From Flavobacteriales bacterium (GTDB taxonomy: Bacteria; Bacteroidota; Bacteroidia; Flavobacteriales; Schleiferiaceae), in assembly GCA_017795025.1 (NCBI GenBank), contig CP051243.1:372001-436000 (forward strand): a stretch of DNA of 64,000 bases, in the 5' to 3' direction. Within the stretch, counting starts at the first letter, position 1. Each line of letters opens with the position of its first letter. Made by a program: the position numbers and the translations under genes. Positions 8,937 through 16,675 of this stretch are shown piece after piece. The notes beneath the pieces were generated by a model. It ran no database searches, was not told where the DNA came from, and saw only the letters and a list, made by a program, of their open reading frames with translations.

Positions 8937-9934
8937 TATTAAGCATTTTGCTTAGCTGGGGGATGGCGGCTCAAAATCCGCATGGCCTCGAGTTTAAAAT
9001 TGATTGTTCCGACTGCCACAATTCGGGCTCTTGGCAGGTGGTGATCGAGAATATTCGTTTTGATCATGGCAGCACCGGCTTTGAACTAGAAGGACAGCAC
9101 GCCCAGGTGCAATGCATGGACTGCCATCAGGAGCTGGATTTTCGGGAAGTGGGTTCCGATTGCATCGACTGTCATACCGATATACATCAAATGAGCGTAG
9201 GAAATGACTGCCAGCGTTGCCATAACAGTGATTCGTGGTTAGTATTTGAAATTCCCGAATTGCACGAGCAGAACGGGTTTCCACTGCAGGGCGCTCATAG
9301 TACTTTAGCCTGTGTTGATTGTCATAACAATGAGAATAACCTGGTTTGGGAACGACTGGGCCAAGAATGCGTGGATTGTCATCGGGAAGATTATATGCAA
9401 ACTTCATCGCCCGATCACGTGAGCTCTGGTTTTTCAACCAATTGTGTGCAATGCCACGAGCCTTTCAGTTTGGATTGGAGAGGAGATAACTTCCATTATT
9501 TCTTTCCCTTAGTTCAAGGTCACGATGGTCTCGATTGTGCCCAGTGCCATAGCAGTCCGAGTTACGACCAAGCCAACCCCGATTGTATTTCCTGCCATTT
9601 AAGTGATTACCAAAATGCCAGTAATCCTGAGCATCAAAATGCTGGTTTTCCGAGAGATTGTGGAATGTGTCATAGTTTAAATCCCGGTTGGGCACCGGCG
9701 AGCTTTGATAATCACGATGATCAGTTTTTCCCCATTTACAGTGGTAACCACGCTGGAGAATGGAATCAGTGTACGAATTGCCATAATAATCCTGGGAACT
9801 TTAGCAGCTTTAGTTGTATCGATTGTCATGAGCATAATGATCCAGGACGAATGGCTGATAAGCACGATGATGTTGGCGGCTACCGTTTTGAAAGTAATGC
9901 CTGTTACAGTTGCCATCCTGACGGAAGAGAATGA
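8912..9934 (+). CDS. Periplasmic multihaem cytochrome c with 13 CxxCH sites
   Basis: 340 residues. The ATG lies 25 bases inside the upstream gene and is supported by a good signal peptide (MYRLSRYLVLSILLSWGMAAQ). I count 13 CxxCH motifs, with the same 'H-x-x-T/N-G-F-x-L-x-G-x-H' spacers as the 20-haem neighbour (for example FDHGSTGFELEGQH). The two look like paralogues from one repeat family, which is also clear from their adjacency. The stop overlaps the next start by ATGA. Likely role (inference): second segment of a periplasmic electron wire, possibly the one that docks with or enters the beta-barrel encoded next. Confidence 0.92.
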   Translation: MYRLSRYLVLSILLSWGMAAQNPHGLEFKIDCSDCHNSGSWQVVIENIRFDHGSTGFELEGQHAQVQCMDCHQELDFREVGSDCIDCHTDIHQMSVGNDCQRCHNSDSWLVFEIPELHEQNGFPLQGAHSTLACVDCHNNENNLVWERLGQECVDCHREDYMQTSSPDHVSSGFSTNCVQCHEPFSLDWRGDNFHYFFPLVQGHDGLDCAQCHSSPSYDQANPDCISCHLSDYQNASNPEHQNAGFPRDCGMCHSLNPGWAPASFDNHDDQFFPIYSGNHAGEWNQCTNCHNNPGNFSSFSCIDCHEHNDPGRMADKHDDVGGYRFESNACYSCHPDGRE

Positions 9935-11529
9935 GAAATTTAATAGTTATAGGATTGGTATTATGCGGCTTTATCGCTTTGGGGCAGGAGCGTCGAGAAG
10001 CCGAAGTGACCTACCTTAACAGTCGGAGTGTATACCTCCGCTTTGAAAACACGGATGGGATAAATGAGGGCGACACTTTGTACAATTCCTCCGATAATAG
10101 CCCTTGCCTGCAAGTTCAGCGAGTTTCTTCGGTTTCCTGTTTAGCGATTCGAATTGGAAATTGTGAACCGGTAAAAGGGCAGAAGTTTTATATCCTAAAG
10201 GAGGCTTCAAAAACGGTGGAAGAAGAAACGGAAACTACGGCACCAAGTAGTCCTCAGGTGATAGAGTCCACTGCCGATAGTTTAAGTCGAATACCGCAAA
10301 GTCCAGAGCCTAAAACGCGCAAGCGAGATAAGGGATTTTTAAACTTAGGCTTTAGCTCAGCGGCAACTCTAAACGATGCCGGTCGGCAAAATTATCGTTC
10401 TTTAATGAGGGCTAGTTTGCGGGTAGATAGCCTCTTTGGAAAAGACTTGAGTCTGGAGGCATACGGTAATCTGCAGAGTTTCCGGCGTGGTTATGCCAGC
10501 AGTGCCGATGACTACCGAGCCAATATTTACAATTTGGCCTTGGTATACCAGCCTATAGAATCACAACGAATAGTGCTTGGGCGTCGTATTAACCCTAGGG
10601 TAGCCTCTTTAGGGGCTATCGATGGTTTACAGTGGGAAGGCAGCTGGGGCAATTGGTCTGCCGGGGCTATCTTAGGTAGTAGACCGGATTTTGGAAATTA
10701 TGCCTACAATTTCAATTTGATGCAATATGGCGCTTATGGCGCTTACGATTGGCATAAAGGGAAACAAAGCGGCGCCCTGAGTTTAGGTTTAATGCAGCAA
10801 ACCAATCAAGGGGCCATTGATCGCCGTTATATTTATACCCAGCAATCCTATCGCTGGTCAAGGCTTTATGTCTTTGCTTCCGCAGAAGTAGATTTGTATG
10901 AGAACTTCGATACCGCTCAAGCGGCAAATACCTTTCGCTTAAGTTCGCTATACCTGTCTGCTCGCTATCGCCTTAGCAATCGCTGGACCCTCTTTGCTTC
11001 CTACGATTCGCGGCAACAGATCATTTTCTTCGAACGCTACGATTCGGAAATTGAGCGACTTTTAGCGGAGCAAGGGGCTCGAGAAGGTATTCGCTTGCGA
11101 AGCGATTACCGTTTCTGGAAATCTACCCATCTGGGTTTATCCTATAATTTGCGCACGAATCCCACTTTTGGCAATAACAGTCAAAACCTGCAGGCCTCCA
11201 TCAGTCAACACCGTTTGCCTTGGATTGGTGGAAGCTTAATTTATCGCTTTAATATCAACCGTAATGGCAATTTAAACTCGGAGATCAACTCCTTGCGATA
11301 CTCGAGGAACATTCAGTCCAAATCAAGAGTATCGGCCTATTACCGTTACGTTTCCATGGCTTATGCTTTACGGGAGATTAACTTAGACCCTCAGCATTTT
11401 TATGGTGTGGAATACAGTCATCAGTTTGGGAATCAATGGAATTTGGGTATCATGGGAGAATACAGTATGATACATCAGCAAGACCAAATTCGTGTTTACC
11501 TTCGCGTTAATAAAAGACTCAATTTTTAA
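9931..11529 (+). CDS. Predicted outer-membrane beta-barrel protein of the cytochrome operon
   Basis: 532 residues with a signal peptide (MRNLIVIGLVLCGFIALGQ). A small N-terminal domain (about 20-95) resembles a beta-rich periplasmic module. A Pro/Ser/Glu-rich linker (about 95-140) follows, then about 390 residues of alternating polar/hydrophobic strands rich in Tyr, Trp, Arg and Ser, ending in a terminal Phe (KRLNF) as in many outer-membrane barrels. I recognise no named family. Its position between two multihaem cytochromes and CcsBA suggests (inference) the barrel of a porin-cytochrome conduit, analogous to MtrB/PioB, but no sequence similarity to those is claimed. It is coupled to the upstream gene by ATGA and lies 2 bases before the next gene. 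Confidence 0.7.
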   Translation: MRNLIVIGLVLCGFIALGQERREAEVTYLNSRSVYLRFENTDGINEGDTLYNSSDNSPCLQVQRVSSVSCLAIRIGNCEPVKGQKFYILKEASKTVEEETETTAPSSPQVIESTADSLSRIPQSPEPKTRKRDKGFLNLGFSSAATLNDAGRQNYRSLMRASLRVDSLFGKDLSLEAYGNLQSFRRGYASSADDYRANIYNLALVYQPIESQRIVLGRRINPRVASLGAIDGLQWEGSWGNWSAGAILGSRPDFGNYAYNFNLMQYGAYGAYDWHKGKQSGALSLGLMQQTNQGAIDRRYIYTQQSYRWSRLYVFASAEVDLYENFDTAQAANTFRLSSLYLSARYRLSNRWTLFASYDSRQQIIFFERYDSEIERLLAEQGAREGIRLRSDYRFWKSTHLGLSYNLRTNPTFGNNSQNLQASISQHRLPWIGGSLIYRFNINRNGNLNSEINSLRYSRNIQSKSRVSAYYRYVSMAYALREINLDPQHFYGVEYSHQFGNQWNLGIMGEYSMIHQQDQIRVYLRVNKRLNF

Positions 11530-11531
11530 AC

Positions 11532-12287
11532 ATGTTTAAAAAGAGCATGGGGCTTTTAAGCCTCTCCTTATGGCTAATTTCTTGTCAGCAAGGCCCCACC
11601 GTTTTAGAAGAAGACAGTCAGGCGGCACAAGGTATTTTCGAGCCTGCTTCAGGTTCGAGTAAAACCCAAGTATCGCAAGCAGAGGCTGAGCATCGCGTAT
11701 TTTTGATGGATACCCTAAGTGGCAGTCGATACTCGTATTTAAAGGTAAGGGAAGGCGATAAGGAGTTTTGGTTAGCGACCCTAAAGCGCAGCTACATCCT
11801 GGAAGAGGAATACATTTTTGAAAAGGGGATTTATAAAACCGATTATTACTCTACCGCATTTGATCGTAGTTTCGATGAAATTTACCTGGTATCCGATTTA
11901 CGGCCGGCTTTTTCCCAGGGTCAGCAGGAAGCCTTAGGAAACATCTTTGAATCAAAATCCCCCGCAAAGGACCTCAGTACTGCGGATATTCAAGCGATGG
12001 ATGGGGCCATCAGCATAAAGGAACTGATTGAAAATGCCGATTCTTACGTAGAGCAAGAAGTGAAGCTTACCGCTAAGGTGGTAAAGATTAATGCCAATAT
12101 TATGGACCGTCATTGGCTGCATTTGAAGGATGGAAGTATGGATCAATTCGATTTGGTGGCCACCTCCCAAACAGCAGTTCCGGCTGGTCATACCATTAAC
12201 CTTAAGGCCACCTTAAGGAAGTCCGTCGATTTTGGAGCGGGATATTCCTATGATTTAATTTTGGAGAATGCAGAAGTACTTCCTTAA
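11532..12287 (+). CDS. Lipoprotein with C-terminal OB-fold-like domain
   Basis: 251 residues with a lipoprotein signal (lipobox LISC, Cys 18). The middle of the protein is of unknown fold. The C-terminal 100 residues (SIKELIENADSYVEQEVKLT, later DRHWLHLKDGS and GHTINLKATL) read like the small OB-fold domains found in lipoproteins beside multihaem cytochrome genes (NrfJ-like); this is recognition by pattern, not by search. Its stop overlaps the CcsBA start (TAATG). Likely role (inference): accessory factor for assembly or docking of the haem proteins, held to a membrane by its lipid anchor. Confidence 0.6.
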   Translation: MFKKSMGLLSLSLWLISCQQGPTVLEEDSQAAQGIFEPASGSSKTQVSQAEAEHRVFLMDTLSGSRYSYLKVREGDKEFWLATLKRSYILEEEYIFEKGIYKTDYYSTAFDRSFDEIYLVSDLRPAFSQGQQEALGNIFESKSPAKDLSTADIQAMDGAISIKELIENADSYVEQEVKLTAKVVKINANIMDRHWLHLKDGSMDQFDLVATSQTAVPAGHTINLKATLRKSVDFGAGYSYDLILENAEVLP

Positions 12288-15200
12288 TGACTAAAAACAA
12301 AACTGCTCTTCATCGAGTGCTGAACACTTTCTTCGGCAGACGCGCCGCCCTATTGTACATCTTACTTTTCGCGGCAGCGGTAGGGATTGCCACCTTTGTA
12401 GAAAACGACTATGGCACCGACAGCGCCCAAAAGGTTATTTATAAAGCGGCTTGGTTTGAGTTGCTCTTGCTTCTCTTTTCCGGAGCCTTAATAAAGAACA
12501 TTATCGATTTTCGATTAATTCAGCGTAAGATGTGGGCCGTCTTATGCTTCCATGCCGCTATCATTATCATATTAATTGGCGCTGGCGTCACGCGTTACTT
12601 CGGATATGAGGGTATGATGCACATCCGGGAAACCGAACAGAGCAATCAGTTCTTATCAAGCGAAGCTTACCTTAAACTGCATTTCGAGAAGGAGGGAAAA
12701 GATTACCAATTAGAAGAACCCGTTCTTTGGTCTTCCCTTGGAACCAATACATTTAAGGAGGAATACCAATTGGGTTCGGACCGGATTAAGGTGGACTTAA
12801 AGGAGACCTTTATTAATCCCGAGTATGAGCTGGAAACAGTCGATAATGGGGAGCCCATTTTAAAACTGGTTTTTGGTTCCTCACAAGGGCGAAGCGAATA
12901 TTTCCTACGCTATAACACCCAACGCTATATTGGCGGGGTTCCCTTTTATTTTGGGCCTGGTCAAATGCCCGATGCTTTTTCCATTCAAGTAGATGACGAG
13001 GGCAAGGCGATGGTGTTTAGCGGGCAACCTTACAGCTATATGCGGATGGCCGATCGGCAGATGTTTGAAATGCCGGCTGATACTCTTAGTGAGCTTGCCC
13101 TGCGTAGTTTGTATCGCTGGGGCGGTTCCTCTTTTGTTTTTGGTGACTTTAGCCTTTCGGGAAGGCTCCAACGTAAACAAGGAGACTTGAAAATTCAATC
13201 GGGCTCTACCATTGGATTAATGTTCGAGGTTGAGCATCAAGGCCAGCTTCACGAATTGTATTGTGAGGGTTATAAGGGTTCTCCAGGTCGATACGAGTCG
13301 GTGGATTTAGATGGATTGCGACTCAATATAGCCTATGGTTCTAAAGTGCGGGAACTTCCATTTGCCATTAAGCTGTACGATTTTCAAATGGAGCGCTATC
13401 CGGGAACCAACTCGCCAGCCTCTTATGCCAGCGAAGTCCAAGTGATAGATCCTAGTAAAGGGGAGGAGTTCGATTTTAGGATTTACATGAATCATATTTT
13501 AAATCATGGCGGATACCGTTTCTTTCAGTCTTCCTACGACCGAGATGAGCTTGGCACCTACCTTTCTGTGAACCACGATTTTTGGGGAACCTGGATTAGT
13601 TACTTCGGTTATGCCTTACTCACTTTAGGTATGCTGTGGACTTTAGTTTCGAAGAACACCCGCTTTGCTCAATTGGCTAAACAAATAAAGGATCTTCGAG
13701 CAAAAAGGGGAACGATGCTCGTTTTACTCTTCTTCGGCTTTAGCAGTTTGCAGGCACAAACAGAATTGGAAAGTAATTTAGAGGCCGTTTCGAAAGAACA
13801 TGCCGACTTGTTTAGCACGGTTCTCGTTCAAGATGTTCGAGGTCGGATGAAACCCATGCATACCCTTAGCAGGGAGGTGATGCGTAAGCTTTTAGGAAAA
13901 GAAAGTTATCGAGGATTAAGTGCCGATCAAGTGGTGCTAAGTGTTTGGTCCAACAATGCCAATTGGTATGGCGAGCCGATGATAAAATTGCCTTATCACC
14001 CCAAGTGGGCAGAACTAGGATTTACGGATAGGGTGCAAACCTATAAGGCCTTTTTTAACACAGATGGATCCTACAAATTAGCCCAAGAAGTACAAGCGGC
14101 CAATGCGGTAATCGACAAGGAAAAAGGTACTTGGGAAAAAGCGGTTCTCAAGCTGGATGAAAAGGTGAACATCTTTAATATGATGTTATCGGGTTACTTG
14201 CTCAAAATTGTTCCTTTAGAGGGAGATGTGAATAACACTTGGGTTTCAGACTATTCACACGGCGAGGCCCAGTCCATCGTTGCCGATCGTTTATTTCCGG
14301 CTTATCAGGAAGCCCTAAGCCGCGGCATGGCCAGTGGGGATTATTCTTTGGCCAATGGAATCATTACCGAGCTCAAGAAGTATCAAAATGCTCAGGATCC
14401 CGAAATCTTACCGAGTGAAAGCCAAAGGTCGATGGAAATCTTCCTAAATAAACTCAAGGTATTTAACCGCTTGGCTCTTATCTACACTTTACTGGGCCTC
14501 GGGTTTTTAATCACCTTGTTTTTACAAGTATTCCGACCTAAGAGTAGTTTTAAGCGCTTGCACCAGGTACTGCTTATAGGTTTAGTTCTGGCCTTTAGCT
14601 TTCATACCCTAGGATTGGGTTTACGTTGGTACGTATCAGGACGTGCGCCCTGGAGTAATGGTTATGAAAGTATGATTTACATTGCCTGGACCGGAACCTT
14701 AGCGGGGCTCTTGTTTAGTCGAAAGAGTAGTGGGGCCTTGGCAGCTACAAATGTCTTAAGTGGCGTTGTTTTGCTCATTGCCATGCTCAGTTTCCTCAAC
14801 CCCGAAATTACGCCCTTAGTTCCCGTACTCCGTTCTTATTGGCTCACCATACATGTTTCGCTCGAAGCAGGCTCCTATGGCTTCCTGATGTTAGGGGCCT
14901 TGATTGGGGTCATCAATTTATTGTTGATGATTTTCCTCAACGATTCCAATAAAGCGAGGGTGCGAGATATGGTTTCGGAGATGACTAAGCTTAGTGAGAT
15001 GACCCTCATTGGCGGTTTATTTATGTTGAGCATCGGTACCTACCTTGGCGGGGTTTGGGCCAATGAAAGTTGGGGACGTTACTGGGGTTGGGATGCAAAA
15101 GAAACCTGGGCCTTAGTGTCGATTTTAGTTTATGCTTTTATTCTGCATATGCGATTTGTCCCCGGACTAAAAAGTGCTTTTGCCTTTAATTTCGCGAGTT

Positions 15201-15388
15201 TGTTTGGCTTGGCATCAATTATAATGACCTATTACGGGGTAAACTACTATCTCTCGGGCTTGCACTCCTACGCCGCAGGAGACCCCGTTCCCGTTCCGGC
15301 TTGGGTTTACTATTCCATAGGCAGTTTGATCCTCATAAGTGCCTTGGCCTTTTGGCGTCAAAAGGTGGTCTGGAAAAGGAAGTCCTAA
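12287..15388 (+). CDS. ccsBA: Fused cytochrome c synthase CcsBA (ResB-CcsA, System II)
   Basis: 1033 residues. The N-terminal half is ResB/CcsB-like: three early membrane helices, a large periplasmic domain, and another helix near 440-460. A signal-like hydrophobic stretch at about 483-495 precedes a second periplasmic domain. The C-terminal 300 residues are the CcsA part, with several helices and the haem-handling tryptophan-rich WWD motif WGRYWGWDAKETWAL (about 929-943). The enzyme delivers haem across the membrane and attaches it to CxxCH cysteines. Being the last gene of the cytochrome operon suggests it matures the 33 haem sites encoded just upstream, perhaps besides the cell's general c-type cytochromes. 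A weak hairpin follows the stop. Confidence 0.93.
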   Translation: MTKNKTALHRVLNTFFGRRAALLYILLFAAAVGIATFVENDYGTDSAQKVIYKAAWFELLLLLFSGALIKNIIDFRLIQRKMWAVLCFHAAIIIILIGAGVTRYFGYEGMMHIRETEQSNQFLSSEAYLKLHFEKEGKDYQLEEPVLWSSLGTNTFKEEYQLGSDRIKVDLKETFINPEYELETVDNGEPILKLVFGSSQGRSEYFLRYNTQRYIGGVPFYFGPGQMPDAFSIQVDDEGKAMVFSGQPYSYMRMADRQMFEMPADTLSELALRSLYRWGGSSFVFGDFSLSGRLQRKQGDLKIQSGSTIGLMFEVEHQGQLHELYCEGYKGSPGRYESVDLDGLRLNIAYGSKVRELPFAIKLYDFQMERYPGTNSPASYASEVQVIDPSKGEEFDFRIYMNHILNHGGYRFFQSSYDRDELGTYLSVNHDFWGTWISYFGYALLTLGMLWTLVSKNTRFAQLAKQIKDLRAKRGTMLVLLFFGFSSLQAQTELESNLEAVSKEHADLFSTVLVQDVRGRMKPMHTLSREVMRKLLGKESYRGLSADQVVLSVWSNNANWYGEPMIKLPYHPKWAELGFTDRVQTYKAFFNTDGSYKLAQEVQAANAVIDKEKGTWEKAVLKLDEKVNIFNMMLSGYLLKIVPLEGDVNNTWVSDYSHGEAQSIVADRLFPAYQEALSRGMASGDYSLANGIITELKKYQNAQDPEILPSESQRSMEIFLNKLKVFNRLALIYTLLGLGFLITLFLQVFRPKSSFKRLHQVLLIGLVLAFSFHTLGLGLRWYVSGRAPWSNGYESMIYIAWTGTLAGLLFSRKSSGALAATNVLSGVVLLIAMLSFLNPEITPLVPVLRSYWLTIHVSLEAGSYGFLMLGALIGVINLLLMIFLNDSNKARVRDMVSEMTKLSEMTLIGGLFMLSIGTYLGGVWANESWGRYWGWDAKETWALVSILVYAFILHMRFVPGLKSAFAFNFASLFGLASIIMTYYGVNYYLSGLHSYAAGDPVPVPAWVYYSIGSLILISALAFWRQKVVWKRKS

Positions 15389-15389
15389 G

Positions 15390-15403
15390 CGCTTTAAAAA
15401 GCG
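15390..15403 (+). terminator. Weak hairpin after the cytochrome operon
   Basis: CGCTTT-AA-AAAGCG forms a 6-bp stem directly after the ccsBA stop, followed by TTTAAAT. The T-run is short, so this is only a possible terminator. Confidence 0.35.
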
Positions 15404-15455
15404 TTTAAATAGGCTTACTCTTTAAGCATTAGATAGCTTGCGGGTAAAAGTGGAA

Positions 15456-15968
15456 ATGCATTTACCTGAAGAACTCATCCTGAGTAAAATATACCGCCTT
15501 CGCAATTATAAGGTGATGATTGATCGTGACCTCGCCCAGCTTTATGGGATTCCAACCAAAGTATTAAAGCAAGCGGTTCGTCGAAACCTGGATCGTTTCC
15601 CCGAGGACTTCATGTTTCAAATGACACCAGAAGAATTAGAAATTTGGAGGTCACAATTTGTGACCTCCAAAGAAGACCTGAAGGGACTGCGGCATGCTCC
15701 TTTCTGTTTTACGGAGCAAGGAGTAACCATGCTATCATGCGTATTAAAGAGTCCTCAGGCCATTGCCGTAAATATTCAAATCATCCGCACCTTTGTGAAG
15801 ATGCGAGAAGTGCTTTTAAGTCAGCAAGAACTAGCCTTGCAGATTGAGGAGCTCCGCCAAGAAGTAGGGGAGCATGACCTTAAAATAGAAAAGATATTTG
15901 AGGCCATTTTGAGCTTAGCAGCTGAAAAAGAAAAGCCTCGTGCTCCAATTGGTTTTAAGCCTTCCTAG
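15456..15968 (+). CDS. ORF6N-domain protein
   Basis: I place the start at the ATG at 15456 (170 residues); an in-frame TTG at 15438 and a GTG at 15450 are alternatives. The N-terminal half matches the ORF6N domain: ILSKIYRLRNYKVMIDRDLA, LYGIPTKVLKQAVRRNLDRF, FCFTEQGVTMLSCVLKS. ORF6N is a small presumed DNA-binding domain common in phage antirepressors and, as single genes, in Bacteroidota chromosomes. The C-terminal part (about 120-160) is a coiled-coil helix. The stop overlaps the convergent LOG gene's stop by four bases (CTAG). No phage genes are nearby, so its role is unknown; it may be a remnant of mobile DNA or a stand-alone regulator. Confidence 0.8.
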   Translation: MHLPEELILSKIYRLRNYKVMIDRDLAQLYGIPTKVLKQAVRRNLDRFPEDFMFQMTPEELEIWRSQFVTSKEDLKGLRHAPFCFTEQGVTMLSCVLKSPQAIAVNIQIIRTFVKMREVLLSQQELALQIEELRQEVGEHDLKIEKIFEAILSLAAEKEKPRAPIGFKPS

Positions 15969-16675
15969 AAGTTAGGCTTAAGCATATACTTAAGGTAGAA
16001 GTCTTCAATCACTTCCACCGCCTCATCGGCCGTGTCTACCAATTTAAAGAGTTCTAAATCCTTAGCGCTGATATTGTTTTCGGCTTCCAATAGCGTGGTT
16101 TTAATCCACTCGATTAATCCGCCCCAAAACTTCTTCCCGACCAAAACAATGGGAAAGCGCCCAATCTTATAGGTTTGGATTAAGGTTAAGGCTTCGAAAA
16201 GCTCGTCGAGGGTGCCAAAGCCACCGGGCATAACTACGAAGCCCTGAGAGTACTTTACGAAAATTACTTTACGCACAAAAAAGTAATCAAAGTCGAGGCT
16301 CTTGTCATTATCAATATAGGGATTGGGCTCTTGCTCCATCGGGAGGTCGATATTTAAGCCCACCGAATTCCCATTACCCTCTTTGGCTCCTTTATTCCCA
16401 GCTTCCATAATACCAGGACCACCACCAGTGATAATACCAAAGCCACTTTGCGTAAGCTTATACGCCACTTCCTGTGCAAGTTGATAATAGGGGTTATCGG
16501 GCTTGGTGCGCGCGGAGCCAAAAATGGAAACACAAGGGCCCATTCGAGCCATTGATTCGTAACCATTTACGAATTCACTCATGATTTTAAAAATGCCCCA
16601 TGAGTCGTTGGTGCGTATTTCGTTCCAGCTTTTGGGCTCAAAAGCGCGCTGTAATTGATCGTCAGATTTTGCCAT
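15965..16675 (-). CDS. LOG-family protein (TIGR00730; nucleotide 5'-monophosphate phosphoribohydrolase type)
   Basis: 236 residues of Rossmann-like fold with both family signatures: GGGPGIME (84-91) and PGGFGTLDE (150-158). Members cleave the N-glycosidic bond of (cytokinin riboside or other) nucleoside monophosphates; old annotations call them lysine decarboxylase-like. The true substrate here is unknown. The ATG overlaps the uvrA stop (TAATG), so it is the downstream gene of a uvrA operon. It converges on the ORF6N gene, with the two stops sharing CTAG. Confidence 0.85.
   Translation of the reverse strand: MAKSDDQLQRAFEPKSWNEIRTNDSWGIFKIMSEFVNGYESMARMGPCVSIFGSARTKPDNPYYQLAQEVAYKLTQSGFGIITGGGPGIMEAGNKGAKEGNGNSVGLNIDLPMEQEPNPYIDNDKSLDFDYFFVRKVIFVKYSQGFVVMPGGFGTLDELFEALTLIQTYKIGRFPIVLVGKKFWGGLIEWIKTTLLEAENNISAKDLELFKLVDTADEAVEVIEDFYLKYMLKPNF

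Noticed and set aside
8994-9437. 147-codon frame antisense to the 13-haem cytochrome
   Set aside because: A by-product of the biased codons of CxxCH repeats; the sense gene has 13 haem motifs and a signal peptide.
7335-9934. A single cytochrome gene split by frameshift
   Set aside because: The second gene has its own good signal peptide and the first ends normally after a final CxxCH, so two genes are more likely.
15456-15968. Prophage called from the ORF6N gene
   Set aside because: No integrase, structural or lysis genes lie nearby; the neighbours are core genes.
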